From a marine gamma proteobacterium HTCC2148 (lineage in GTDB: Bacteria > Pseudomonadota > Gammaproteobacteria > Pseudomonadales > Halieaceae), in assembly GCA_000156295.1 (NCBI GenBank), contig DS999225.1:68852-132851 (forward strand): a stretch of DNA of 64,000 bases, written 5' to 3'. Shown here in pieces: positions 27,121 to 36,225 of this stretch (position 1 is its first letter; each line of letters begins with the position of its first letter). The position numbers and the translations under genes were made by a program. Below the pieces are notes generated by a model. It did not search any database. It saw nothing but the letters and a program-made list of their open reading frames with translations, and had not been told where the DNA came from.

Positions 27121-28095
27121 ATGAACTGGAACCACCAGTACGCATCGATTAACGGCATCCGGGTTCACTATGTGGACCAGGGTCAGGGGATGCCGGTCAT
27201 TCTTTGCCATGGATTTCCCCACCTGTGGTTCAGCTGGCATCGGCAAATAACGGCTCTGGCTGCTGCTGGCTATCGCGTGATTGCGCCTGACATGCGCGGC
27301 ATGGGACAGACCGATGCCCCGCAAGACCCTCGCTATTATGACATTGATCACATCATTGGAGACCTGATAGGGCTGCTCGATCATCTGCAGCTGGAACAGT
27401 CTGTTTTCGCGGGTCTGGACTTTGGTGCGTTTGCGATCTACGACCTGGCGTTACGGCACCCGGAGCGGGTGATGGCCGTTATTGGTTTGGAAAATCCGGC
27501 GGCTCCACATAATCCGCAAGAGTCACCACTTACTGAATATCGTCGCATGGGCGAGCAACACTTCTTGCACATTGAATATTTTCGCGAGCCTCCCCGCGCC
27601 GATGAAGAGCTTGCGGCGCAACCGCGGCGTTTTTTACACAAGGTGTTCTATACGCTCAGCGGCTCAGCGAACTATTTTGACTGTTTTAAATATCCTCCTG
27701 AGACTGCTTATATCGATGCCATGGAAGAGCCTCCGCCCTTGCCCTGGTCCTGGCTGTCCGAGCAAGAGCTGGATTATTTTGTTGAAGAGTACACCCGCAG
27801 TGGCTTTACAGGAGGTCTGAACTGGTACCGCTCTATGGACATGAAATGGCAGCAGCGAAAGCCTTTTGAGGGTGTTCGCAGCGCAGTGCCGGCTTACTTT
27901 CTCGGCAGCGAAAACGATGTTGATCTGGAGGGTTTTCACGGGGAGGACCCCATTGGTCTGATGCGAGCGATTTTTCCCGACTTGCGCCAGGTGCGCATGG
28001 TGTCCGACGCCGGGCACATGGTGCAGTTGGAGGCTTCTGAAAAGGTGAATGCAATACTGCTCGATTACCTGGCGGAGATCGCCAACTCGGTTTGA
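27121..28095 (+). CDS. Alpha/beta hydrolase, epoxide-hydrolase-like
   Basis: A 324-residue cytoplasmic enzyme. The oxyanion motif HGFPHLWFSW, the region PDMRGMGQTDAP, and a nucleophile elbow with aspartate (FAGLDFGAFAIYD rather than GxSxG) point to the epoxide hydrolase/haloalkane dehalogenase branch. The catalytic His is in SDAGHMVQLEA. An Asp nucleophile means an alkyl-enzyme ester mechanism. It lies 21 bp after amtB but has no functional tie to nitrogen uptake, so read-through is possible. The choice between epoxide hydrolase and dehalogenase is not decided by sequence alone. Confidence 0.82.
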   Translation: MNWNHQYASINGIRVHYVDQGQGMPVILCHGFPHLWFSWHRQITALAAAGYRVIAPDMRGMGQTDAPQDPRYYDIDHIIGDLIGLLDHLQLEQSVFAGLDFGAFAIYDLALRHPERVMAVIGLENPAAPHNPQESPLTEYRRMGEQHFLHIEYFREPPRADEELAAQPRRFLHKVFYTLSGSANYFDCFKYPPETAYIDAMEEPPPLPWSWLSEQELDYFVEEYTRSGFTGGLNWYRSMDMKWQQRKPFEGVRSAVPAYFLGSENDVDLEGFHGEDPIGLMRAIFPDLRQVRMVSDAGHMVQLEASEKVNAILLDYLAEIANSV

Positions 28096-28104
28096 GCGTT
28101 GCTG

Positions 28105-29613
28105 TCAGGAAAAATTGAGCTCCAGACCCAACTTGGCAAGATGAGATTGCTCCTGCTCCAGCTCGCTCAAGGTTAATGGATGATCTTCCAGCCAGGTCTC
28201 CGGGAATCCCAGTGCCAAGGATGAATCATCCACCTGAACTGCGAATTCAGGGAGCTGTTCCAGTGTTTCCACGTACTTGAAATGTACCGACAGGCGCATA
28301 ATGGCGAGTAAATAGCCCAAACGACGTTGCAGGCTCTTGGGTTGGTCCTCTAGCAGTTCCGCCGAGATTTTTCCGCGTTGACCCTGGGTTAGAATCGCCA
28401 ATTGCTCCTGTTCTTCTTGAGAAAAGCCCGGTAAATCTGCATTGCGCAGCAAGTAAGCAGTATGACGATTGAAATGCTTGTGTGAAATGGCCATGCCAAT
28501 TTCGTGGGTGTGGGCCGCCCAGTGCAGTAGTTCCCAGTCTTCGTTGCCCAGTTTCCAGCTTCCGCGGGTGGCAGAGAATAGTGTACGACAGCGGCGCTCT
28601 ACAATTTCAGCTGTGTTTTCATCGGCGGCGTAGCGTTGCATTAGTGCATTAATGGTCCGTTCGCGCACGTCTTCGTGGCTTAAACGCCCCATCAAATCGT
28701 AGATTACTCCCTCACGCAGAGCGCCTTTTGACGTGCGCATTTGATCGATACCGAGAATATCGAACAGCGCGCTGGTGATGGCAGTGCCAGCTGTAATGAC
28801 ACTACGCCGGTTTTCAGACAAGCCATCCAGTTCTATTTCGTCGAAGTGATTAAACGTCAGGATTTTATGCTCGAGCTTACTCAGCGCCTTGCGGGTGATG
28901 TTGCCGTCACTCCAGCCATTTTGCAGAAGAATACTTGCTATTGCATTCAGTGTTCCCGAAGAACCTACGCACTCCGCCCAGTGACTGGCACTGTAGCGAT
29001 GACGGATATGCGATGTCTCTACGCGAGCATGATTGTATGCCCGTTGATAATTGGTGGCGGTGATCTCCCCACCCAGGAAGCAATCGCGAGTAAAAGAGAC
29101 GCAACCCATTTGCAGACTTTCCAGTTGCTGGGGCTCAAAGCGTTCTCCGATAATGAACTCAGTACTGCCGCCGCCAATATCAATGACGAGTCGAGACTGA
29201 GCGTCATCTGCCAGGCTGTGAGCAACGCCAAGGTACACCAGTCGCGCTTCTTCCCGGCCATAGATCACGTCTACCCGGGTGCCCAGAATGTCACGGGCAG
29301 GCAGGGTGAAGTCCAGACGGTTTTTTGCTTGACGCAGTGCATTGGTACCGACCACGCGAATACGCTTTGGCTCGACACTTTCCAGCAGTTGGGCAAACCG
29401 GGACAAACATTCCAGGCCGCGTTCAATGGCATCGGGAGACAGGCGTCCGTTTTCCAGGCCCGCTCCCAGTTGAACCTTTTCAGCCAGGGCCTCAACCGGT
29501 CGCATCTCGCCGTGCTCTATCTTGGCGATGATCAGGTGAAATGAATTACTGCCCAGGTCTATAGCCGCCAGCAGGCTACCATCGGGGAGGGGATCTTGCG
29601 GTGCTGCAGCCAA
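28105..29613 (-). CDS. Ppx/GppA exopolyphosphatase/guanosine pentaphosphatase
   Basis: A 502-residue cytoplasmic phosphatase of the actin-like ATPase fold. Phosphate-loop motifs are AAIDLGSNSFHLIIA and VIDIGGGSTEFIIGE. The C-terminal HD-like helical domain contains HWAAHTHEIGMAISHKHFNRH. It hydrolyses polyphosphate and/or pppGpp; PpX versus GppA cannot be separated here. The start is TTG at 29613, since no in-frame ATG or GTG is available before the first motif. It is convergent with the hydrolase gene. Confidence 0.9.
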   Translation of the reverse strand: MAAAPQDPLPDGSLLAAIDLGSNSFHLIIAKIEHGEMRPVEALAEKVQLGAGLENGRLSPDAIERGLECLSRFAQLLESVEPKRIRVVGTNALRQAKNRLDFTLPARDILGTRVDVIYGREEARLVYLGVAHSLADDAQSRLVIDIGGGSTEFIIGERFEPQQLESLQMGCVSFTRDCFLGGEITATNYQRAYNHARVETSHIRHRYSASHWAECVGSSGTLNAIASILLQNGWSDGNITRKALSKLEHKILTFNHFDEIELDGLSENRRSVITAGTAITSALFDILGIDQMRTSKGALREGVIYDLMGRLSHEDVRERTINALMQRYAADENTAEIVERRCRTLFSATRGSWKLGNEDWELLHWAAHTHEIGMAISHKHFNRHTAYLLRNADLPGFSQEEQEQLAILTQGQRGKISAELLEDQPKSLQRRLGYLLAIMRLSVHFKYVETLEQLPEFAVQVDDSSLALGFPETWLEDHPLTLSELEQEQSHLAKLGLELNFS

Positions 29614-29687
29614 GGTGTTTGTTGTCCCTGTCTTTTCGATGAAGGCTTATGGTAATGGATTCGCGGTGCTGGTGCATGGCTTGCAAA

Positions 29688-31742
29688 TCATTTCGGGTAG
29701 TACCAGATGGGAGACGTCCAGGCTCTTTCCTGAATCTTCCAGGGAATATCCGGGTTATTGCAACTTGCAGGTCGCTCTTCAGGCGGCAGACGGTTGCAAT
29801 CCCATTGGCTCCAGCGACAGCTGGGATTCTCCAATGTCCGACTATAGTAAGCCGCAGCCGTATCCGGATCGAACCCGGGGTCACGCCAGGTAGCGCAAAG
29901 CTGATTGAATCCGGAGCCACGAGTGACGCAGCTATCGGAGTCTACACTCGCTCCGTTTTTTGGATCACCGGCTACATTGTAAATTGCCTGGTGGGTTTTC
30001 CCGTCGGCGTCCACCCAAGATTTAATGATCTGGATACGCTGTAGCAGGTTGGCACTATCTCGACCGTCCCTGTTTGCAGTAACCAGAAATACTGGCCCTG
30101 CTGTTTGCGGTTCACCAGTCAGGGTCGAGCCCATAGGTACGCCTTGCTGGTAGGCCTTTTGGAGCAGCGCCGGATCATAACAATCCAGCTCATCCATACC
30201 CCAGCCGGCAAAAAATCTGGGCGTAATTTTGGGACCACTGGTGCCGAAAGTCTCTCTGTTTCGCATTGAATCAAACAGAGCTTCTCGAGAGTTTTGCTGT
30301 GCATAAATGCCTGCAAGGCCTCCGGGATTATAACGCACCGGTGAGCCGGCACCGATGTCGCCAGGCACTTCGGTATGACCCTCCAGGCGACTGAGTACAT
30401 TGCGGTCTATGCCGTGAGACCCTTGGTAGAATTCCTCGCTGTCCGCTGCTGCTATGCCGTTGTGAGTGTCGGTGGCGGCGACAATCCCCAGCTTGAAAGG
30501 GTTGACTCCCAGTGCGGCTCTCTCCTTAAGTCCGGCAGCCAGTGCGTAGCGGACAAAATTGTAACGGGAGGTGCATCCGCGCAGCATCATGCCGCCACTG
30601 CCGATGGTTTCATCACAATCTTCAATGGACTCTGCCGGAGAGCGCAGCTTTTCGAAGTCACAGAACTCGTCTGCCGCACCCATAACGCTGGCGATACCAT
30701 TGCGACATTCCGAGTCGCCCTTGGTTTGCAGTATTTCCGCCAGTGGTTCCAGTCTTGCACGCAGTTGGGCATGCTCTACGCGAGCCTTTGTAGGCAGGTC
30801 CCTGTTGCTGTATGGATACCACATACGACCGCTGCTCCAGTTGCTATTGTGAGGGATAGCGAGCACATCACAGTCAGTATCGCCCTCAATACAAGTGCGG
30901 TTTAGCCAGCCCCATAGTTGTTCTGGCTCCGGTGCATCCTTGGCGCTGATGACCGCCTGGGGTACCCGGGAGGACCGAAAAATAACATTGCGATGCAGGT
31001 TAGAGGAGTCTTCGGCGAGGGTGTATTCGTAGGCGTGCAGTGTGCTGAAGTTGCAACGGCTGCTGTGATCTTGCCACTGCTCAGTGCTGCGCTGATTTTC
31101 CAGCCACACCTGAGCGGCCTGCTGTAGACAAAGGGTGCCGTCTTTACCGCAAACTTTTTGCGAACGGTCTTTACCAAAAATGGCCAGCGAGGCCAGTCGC
31201 AAGATCGCCTGCATATCGTCGCCTGCCGGCAACTGCAGGTCTCCTCGATACAGGCGACAAACCAATGCTCCGTAAGCCTGGCTAGCGGGGGCGTAACAGA
31301 GCTGGACTTCGCCAAGGGATTCGGCGTGATCGGTCACTGCCATAAAATCCAGCGGAGCATTAATGCTAATTAAGGGCGCATCGAAGCCCTCGGGGTCTGT
31401 GCGCAATCGTAGGGGCAGAGTTTCACCGCGGGCAAAACGATAGGCATCGTCAACGGTGGTCATGGTCCCAAACGCGGTAGCGTCGTAGGAGGCGGCGGTG
31501 TGGACGTGCAGGGCGCCAAAGAACGCGCGTTTTTGCGGGTACTGCTGCAAGCACTCTTTGTCGATGTTTACATCTTTATCTGCTGCCACCACGGGCACGG
31601 ACTGCCAGTAGGCACTGTTCGCGCCTGCTGACTGCACCCTGGCGAATTCTTGGCGCAGCCAAAGTCCAGCGACTACCACGGTGAACAGGAGGAGCGAAAG
31701 CGCCCAGAGCAGATATTTGAATACGGATTTTATGTTTGGCAT
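29688..31742 (-). CDS. DUF3604 (PHP-like) exported protein
   Basis: A 684-residue protein with an N-terminal membrane helix or uncleaved signal (about residues 7-30). It belongs to DUF3604: GALHVHTAASYDA near residue 75, MAVTDHAE near 135 and IVAATDTHNG around 425 form a PHP-like metal-binding set of His/Asp residues. The C-terminus is Trp- and Cys-rich. Function in this family is not established; a periplasmic hydrolase is plausible from the metal motifs. It lies between gppA and alr on the same strand, 45 bp from alr, without clear functional connection. Confidence 0.85.
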   Translation of the reverse strand: MPNIKSVFKYLLWALSLLLFTVVVAGLWLRQEFARVQSAGANSAYWQSVPVVAADKDVNIDKECLQQYPQKRAFFGALHVHTAASYDATAFGTMTTVDDAYRFARGETLPLRLRTDPEGFDAPLISINAPLDFMAVTDHAESLGEVQLCYAPASQAYGALVCRLYRGDLQLPAGDDMQAILRLASLAIFGKDRSQKVCGKDGTLCLQQAAQVWLENQRSTEQWQDHSSRCNFSTLHAYEYTLAEDSSNLHRNVIFRSSRVPQAVISAKDAPEPEQLWGWLNRTCIEGDTDCDVLAIPHNSNWSSGRMWYPYSNRDLPTKARVEHAQLRARLEPLAEILQTKGDSECRNGIASVMGAADEFCDFEKLRSPAESIEDCDETIGSGGMMLRGCTSRYNFVRYALAAGLKERAALGVNPFKLGIVAATDTHNGIAAADSEEFYQGSHGIDRNVLSRLEGHTEVPGDIGAGSPVRYNPGGLAGIYAQQNSREALFDSMRNRETFGTSGPKITPRFFAGWGMDELDCYDPALLQKAYQQGVPMGSTLTGEPQTAGPVFLVTANRDGRDSANLLQRIQIIKSWVDADGKTHQAIYNVAGDPKNGASVDSDSCVTRGSGFNQLCATWRDPGFDPDTAAAYYSRTLENPSCRWSQWDCNRLPPEERPASCNNPDIPWKIQERAWTSPIWYYPK

Positions 31743-31787
31743 GCCTTGATTTAAGCACGCCGCGGTAAGGCTGCAAAGCGCTGGCAG

Positions 31788-32870
31788 TTAGTCAGTCACG
31801 ACTCTGGGCGTGCGCGCCGGCATTCGAGTGGTGAGTTCGTAGCCTATTGTGCCGGCATGGGCCGCAACTTCGCTCACGGGCAATTCTTCCCCCCACAGTA
31901 TGACCTGGTCACCAAGCTTCACGTCGTCCAGGTCGGTGATATCCACAGTGATCATGTCCATTGAGACCCTGCCCGCCAGGGGCGCGCGTTGGCCGTTGAT
32001 CAGCACTGGCGTGCCGTTGGCTGCGAGTCTGGGATAGCCATCACCATAGCCTATGGACACTGTGGCAATTCGCGAGGGTCTTTGGGCGGTCCAGTTTGCG
32101 GCGTAACCAACGGACTCACCGGAGGCAACGTTGCGTATCGAAATCACTGCGGAACAGAGTGTCATCACCGGGTGAAGCGTGTCTGTGTTGGGGTGGGTCG
32201 CAGTGAAAGGGGAGTTGCCATAGAGCATGTAGCCCGGACGAATCCAGTCATAATGCGAGTTCGGCCAGCCGAGTAAGCCCGACGAATTGGCCGCACTGCG
32301 TGGACCGGGAAGATCAGCGGTGATGCTCTCGAACAGTGCCAGTTGTTCTGTAGTTTGGGGCTTGTCCAGTTCATCGGCGCTGGCAAAGTGGGTGCAGGTG
32401 ACTAACTCCCCAGTACGATTTTCACAGGAGCTCAAGCGCTGATGGAACTCGGCCGCTTCCTCGGGCTGCACGCCCAGTCGATGCATGCCGGTATCTATCT
32501 TGAGCCAGCAGGTAACAGGGGCAGGAAGTCGTGCCTGTTCAAGCCAGTAAAGGTGTTGGCGGTTATCGACCATCACCCAAAAATTTTGCTGCGAGGCGAT
32601 AATCAGCTCTTGCGCCTCGAACACACCTTGCAGCAACAGGATGGGTGTCTCTATGCCTCCGTCACGTAATTCAATAGCTTCTTCAATGCAGGCGACCGCC
32701 AGTGCATCGGCCATCGGAGCAAACACACGCGCAACGTTAAGTGCACCGTGGCCATAGCCATTGGCTTTGACCACGCACATTACCTTGCATTCGGGCGCTA
32801 GTTGCCGGGCATGCGCTAGGTTATGGCGCAGGGCCGCGAGATCGAGCCTGGCCTGGTTGGCACGTGCCAT
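31788..32870 (-). CDS. alr: Alanine racemase
   Basis: A 360-residue PLP enzyme interconverting L- and D-alanine. The PLP lysine is K35 in VVKANGYGHG, the second base Tyr lies in SIGYGDGYPR, and SMDMITVDI is the conserved beta-barrel segment. The size is normal. The start ATG overlaps the stop of the D-amino-acid transaminase gene (TGATG), so the two are translated together. It is the last gene of the D-amino-acid operon, which suggests a catabolic or balancing role (DadX-like) in addition to cell-wall supply. Confidence 0.95.
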   Translation of the reverse strand: MARANQARLDLAALRHNLAHARQLAPECKVMCVVKANGYGHGALNVARVFAPMADALAVACIEEAIELRDGGIETPILLLQGVFEAQELIIASQQNFWVMVDNRQHLYWLEQARLPAPVTCWLKIDTGMHRLGVQPEEAAEFHQRLSSCENRTGELVTCTHFASADELDKPQTTEQLALFESITADLPGPRSAANSSGLLGWPNSHYDWIRPGYMLYGNSPFTATHPNTDTLHPVMTLCSAVISIRNVASGESVGYAANWTAQRPSRIATVSIGYGDGYPRLAANGTPVLINGQRAPLAGRVSMDMITVDITDLDDVKLGDQVILWGEELPVSEVAAHAGTIGYELTTRMPARTPRVVTD

Positions 32871-33727
32871 CAGAAGTCGAACTTGTGGCCGGTGTACAGC
32901 GTTTGTGCCGCCAGCCAGACATCTCCAACGCCGCCATCGCCCACTGACTTACCGTTAATTTCTATGACCGGTGCAATTTCCTTGGATGAACTGGTAATCC
33001 AGACTTCGTCGGCGTCATCCACCTCTTTCATCGTAACGACTCGTTCCTGCACCGGAATGCTGCCGTCCTTGCGCAAAATTTCCAGTAGCATCAGACGAGT
33101 GATTCCCGGTAGTTTCTGGTGGTCCAGCAAAGGGGTAGACACGATGCCGTTCTTTACGATGAAGACGTTACAGGCAGCAGCCTCGGTGAGTTCACCATGC
33201 TCGTTGTACAAAATGGTTTCCGAGTGTCCCTTTGCGTGACCGTCCTGATAGTGCATGACATTGCCCAGCAAGGCGGTAGATTTAATATTGCAGCGTTTCC
33301 ATCGCAGATCTTCGGCGGTAGACACGGTGTAGGGATTAGCTGCGCTTTTTTCGGGCAGGGGCGCCGGTGGGATTTCAAAGGCAAAGGCGTAAACGGTCGG
33401 TGCAATGTTATCCGGATAAGCGTGATGCCGTTTACTGTCCGCGCCGCGACTTACGTGAAAATAAATGCCCAGGTTTCCGCCACCGTTGCGTTTTATCAGC
33501 TGTTCGGAAATATTGTGCCAGGCGGCATGATCAACGACCAGTTTGATTTCAATCGCATCAAGACCCTCCTGCATACGCTGCAGGTGAGGGGTGAACCCCA
33601 CTAATTTTCCGTCATAGGAAGGCACCACTTCGTAAATGCCGTCACCGAAAAGAAAACCTCGGTCCATGGGTGAGATCTGAGCCTCTTCCATTGGCATGTA
33701 CTCGCCGTTTAAATACACAATGCTCAT
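32870..33727 (-). CDS. D-amino-acid (D-alanine) transaminase
   Basis: A 285-residue fold-type IV PLP enzyme. The opening ISPMDRGFLFGDGIYEVVPSY is the family start, the PLP lysine is in CNIKSTALLGNV, and TEAAACNVFIVKNG and LPGITR are the later class IV motifs. It would catalyse D-Ala + 2-oxoglutarate = pyruvate + D-Glu. A good ribosome site (AGGA, 6 bases before ATG) precedes it, with a hairpin upstream. Coupled to alr by TGATG, it links D-Ala with D-Glu, the substrate of the presumed cyclase encoded upstream. Confidence 0.92.
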   Translation of the reverse strand: MSIVYLNGEYMPMEEAQISPMDRGFLFGDGIYEVVPSYDGKLVGFTPHLQRMQEGLDAIEIKLVVDHAAWHNISEQLIKRNGGGNLGIYFHVSRGADSKRHHAYPDNIAPTVYAFAFEIPPAPLPEKSAANPYTVSTAEDLRWKRCNIKSTALLGNVMHYQDGHAKGHSETILYNEHGELTEAAACNVFIVKNGIVSTPLLDHQKLPGITRLMLLEILRKDGSIPVQERVVTMKEVDDADEVWITSSSKEIAPVIEINGKSVGDGGVGDVWLAAQTLYTGHKFDF

Positions 33728-33746
33728 AGTTTTTCCTGTCTGAATG

Positions 33747-33761
33747 TCCCACAGGGTGGGA
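33747..33761 (-). promoter_or_regulatory. Hairpin in the leader between DUF4392 gene and D-amino-acid transaminase
   Basis: Perfect 6-bp stem TCCCAC-AGG-GTGGGA. On the minus strand it follows the DUF4392 stop by 12 bp and precedes the transaminase ATG by 19 bp, with a TATTAT/TATAAG sequence just before it. It could be a weak internal terminator, an mRNA processing or stability element, or part of an internal promoter. Confidence 0.4.
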
Positions 33762-33773
33762 ACTTATAATACG

Positions 33774-34610
33774 TTACTGGAATCCAGTGAGACTCCGGAG
33801 TTCATCGATGACGTTTTGCCCTTCCTCGGCTTGCAGGCCATCTTCGGTCAGGGTGTTCTCCCGGGTGACTCCGTCAACACTACCGCGCGCCGAAAGGTAG
33901 TTGAGAATATCCAGTGGCGATATTTCGCCAAGCATATCTCGGCCGCGCCAATACCCCAGAAAGGCGATAAGGCCGTAGGCACCCCAGTTGGAGACATCTG
34001 CCACCAATAATTCATCGCACTTAGTTGCGGCTGCATTAATGTCCAGGGTAGCTATCGCGTCCCGAATATTGCCCATACCGATTTCGTTACCGCCATCACC
34101 AATGGCCATGGTCGGGCACCGTGCGTTGGCCAGATAGGGGTCAAAAAAAGCACTGCGGGGCGTTATGTCTTCGCCACGCATATTGTAATAACAGCCATCA
34201 GCGCTGAGTCCGGGGCGTTCAATTGAAATGATGGCCTGAGGTTGCAGTTGCTCCAGTTTTCCCTGTGCTTCCTGCTGGGCGGTAACAAGGTTTTTCGCGT
34301 TTAACTCCAGTACTCGGTAGTCATCAATAAGACATTTTGAGAGCGGCGCTCCGCAGGCTAGCCAGGGTTCTGCTCCCAGTTGCTCCAGGGCGTCGTATAA
34401 GGCGATGGCACCCACGGGTCCATCTGTTTCAAAGGTCTCCATAACGGGGAAGCCAGTGCCTATGATGACTTTGCCCGTGACCTCGCTCAATATTCGTGCA
34501 GCCCGCATGTAGTAGCCGGGCGCCAGTGCATCCCTGGCGACCTTCATGTTGCGCAGGTTGCGCGCCACCAGAGTCGCTTCAATGCTTATGCTGAGTTCTA
34601 ATTCAGTCAA
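33774..34610 (-). CDS. D-glutamate cyclase C-terminal-domain protein (DUF4392)
   Basis: A 278-residue cytoplasmic protein. The start is taken as TTG 34610 because it overlaps the pxpC stop as TTGA and the next residues (TELELSISIEATLVARN) begin the conserved domain; no ATG is available. Visible conserved segments are IIGTGFPVMETFETDGPVGA, SIERPG, GGNEIGMGN and ADVSNWGAYGLIA. DUF4392 is the C-terminal half of the mitochondrial D-glutamate cyclase (DGLUCY), whose N-terminal half is DUF1445, encoded separately at the head of this operon. Conversion of D-Glu to 5-oxo-D-proline is the inferred role, likely together with the DUF1445 protein. Confidence 0.82.
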   Translation of the reverse strand: MTELELSISIEATLVARNLRNMKVARDALAPGYYMRAARILSEVTGKVIIGTGFPVMETFETDGPVGAIALYDALEQLGAEPWLACGAPLSKCLIDDYRVLELNAKNLVTAQQEAQGKLEQLQPQAIISIERPGLSADGCYYNMRGEDITPRSAFFDPYLANARCPTMAIGDGGNEIGMGNIRDAIATLDINAAATKCDELLVADVSNWGAYGLIAFLGYWRGRDMLGEISPLDILNYLSARGSVDGVTRENTLTEDGLQAEEGQNVIDELRSLTGFQ

Positions 34611-35545
34611 GCGGTGCGCTCCATCAGCGGCTGGCGGCGGGAAAAACTGGCGGCGAGGTGCAAGGCATTGTGAGCTCCGTGGGGGCTGACAGGGGCAAAG
34701 TGTACCGTGCCACCGGGACGCAGCTGCGCCAGGCGTCCACAGTCCAGCGACAGAGCTGAGCCAATCTTGGGATAACCGCCAATGGTTTGTCGGTCGTTGA
34801 GCAAAACGATGGGTTGTCCGTCCGCAGGAATCTGAATTGCCCCAAAGCATATGCCCTCGGAAAGTATGCCCTGTATATCACAGTCAATGGCTGGGCCTTC
34901 AAGTCGGTATCCCATTCGATCACAGCGGTCAGAGACGGTATAGGTGTGACTGAAAAAGCGGCGCTGTTCATAGCGGTTAAAGTGTTGCTGTTGGTAACCG
35001 GGAATGACTCTGACGGTAATGAGGTTCTGGTAGCGTGGTTGGCTCGAGGCCGGCAAATACAGGTGTTTGCACTCGGTGACCTGTGCGCAGGGAAGCAAGT
35101 CGCCCGCTTGTAGCTTGTCGCCGTTGAGACCGCCGACCTTTTCTCGCATCACGGTGGCAGTGCTGCCAAAAGTGGGTTCCACCTGAAAGCCGCCGGCTAC
35201 GCCCAGGTAAGAACGACAGCCCTGCTCGGCAAATTCCACCGCGATACTGTCACCGGCCTTTATTGCCAGTACTTCCCAGCGAGCTTGCTCGATGTTGTTA
35301 ATGCGCAAATTCATGTTCGCACCGGTGAGGCAAATGTAGGTGTCCACTGTGGCTTCCAATTGCAGACCGCCAAAGCTGATCTCCAGTGCGGTTGCACCTT
35401 CCGGGTTCTGTAGCAGGCGATTGCAGTATCCAAAAGCCTGCGGGTCCAGTGGGCCACCATTGGTCAAACCAATGCGATGTTGACCCATGCGGCCACCATC
35501 CTGCAGCAGACAGAGAATACCGGGCTGGGTCACTGTCAAGCTCAC
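34607..35545 (-). CDS. pxpC: 5-oxoprolinase subunit C (biotin-dependent-carboxyltransferase-like, KipA family)
   Basis: A 312-residue protein of the allophanate hydrolase subunit 2 fold (GILCLLQDGGRMGQHRIGLTNGGPLD at the start; YRLEGPAIDCDIQGILSEGI and LLNDRQTIGGYPKIG later). PxpA, PxpB and PxpC form the ATP-dependent bacterial 5-oxoprolinase. The GTG start overlaps the pxpB stop (GTGA), and its own stop overlaps the DUF4392 start (TTGA), so all are translationally coupled. Confidence 0.92.
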   Translation of the reverse strand: MSLTVTQPGILCLLQDGGRMGQHRIGLTNGGPLDPQAFGYCNRLLQNPEGATALEISFGGLQLEATVDTYICLTGANMNLRINNIEQARWEVLAIKAGDSIAVEFAEQGCRSYLGVAGGFQVEPTFGSTATVMREKVGGLNGDKLQAGDLLPCAQVTECKHLYLPASSQPRYQNLITVRVIPGYQQQHFNRYEQRRFFSHTYTVSDRCDRMGYRLEGPAIDCDIQGILSEGICFGAIQIPADGQPIVLLNDRQTIGGYPKIGSALSLDCGRLAQLRPGGTVHFAPVSPHGAHNALHLAASFSRRQPLMERTA

Positions 35546-36219
35546 AATTCACCACCCAGACTCAAGAAACGATCTCGATCAATGGGTTCAAAGCGCACTC
35601 GGTCACCCACAGAAACCGGCATGGTAGGAGTGGCTTGGGGGTCGAACATCCTTAACGGGCAACGACCGATCAGGTTCCAGCCTCCGGGAGAGACCGCTGG
35701 GTAAACTGCTGTTTGCCTGTCGGCAATGGCGACTGCGCCACGGGGCACTTTTTGTCTTGGTGTCGCCAGACGTGGCGCAGCAATGCGCTCGTCAACCTGG
35801 CCAAGGTAAGCAAATCCGGGCGCGAAGCCGATGGCATAAACCCGGTATTCAGCGTTACTGTGCAAGGCTATGACGTCGTCTACGCTCAGGGCGGCGCGCT
35901 CGGCCAGTGCTTCCAGATCTTCCCCTGCTTCAGGGTGGTAATAAACCGGCAGAACCACGGTGTTGCCTTCCGCCGCTTCTCCGGAGCCCAGGTCGTCGAG
36001 ACATTGGTGAACTCGATGGGCCACCGACAGATGATCGGCGGTTAGGGCATTATAGACAATGAGCAAAGACGCGTAGGATGGCACCAGATCAATCAAGTCA
36101 TCGCCTAGCGCTAACTCTACCGCCAGAGCAGCAGCTTGCACTCGCGCAGATACCTCAGGGCTCGTTTCCTTGCCCAGATATAGCATCATGGCGTTCTCGC
36201 CGGCAGAGTGCAGTTCCAC
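35542..36219 (-). CDS. pxpB: 5-oxoprolinase subunit B (KipI family)
   Basis: A 225-residue protein of the allophanate hydrolase subunit 1 fold. Motifs are PSYASLLIVYN, YRVYAIGFAPGFAYLG, PRLATPRQKVPRGAVAIADRQ and SPGGWNLIGRCP. GTG start, 6 bp after the pxpA stop. The KipI homologue in Bacillus inhibits a sporulation kinase, but the pxpABC context makes the oxoprolinase role far more likely. Confidence 0.92.
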   Translation of the reverse strand: MELHSAGENAMMLYLGKETSPEVSARVQAAALAVELALGDDLIDLVPSYASLLIVYNALTADHLSVAHRVHQCLDDLGSGEAAEGNTVVLPVYYHPEAGEDLEALAERAALSVDDVIALHSNAEYRVYAIGFAPGFAYLGQVDERIAAPRLATPRQKVPRGAVAIADRQTAVYPAVSPGGWNLIGRCPLRMFDPQATPTMPVSVGDRVRFEPIDRDRFLSLGGEL

Positions 36220-36225
36220 GGCAGC

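Noticed and set aside
26581-27384. 267-codon minus-strand ORF across amtB and the hydrolase gene
   Set aside because: It spans two genes that are clearly coding on the other strand.
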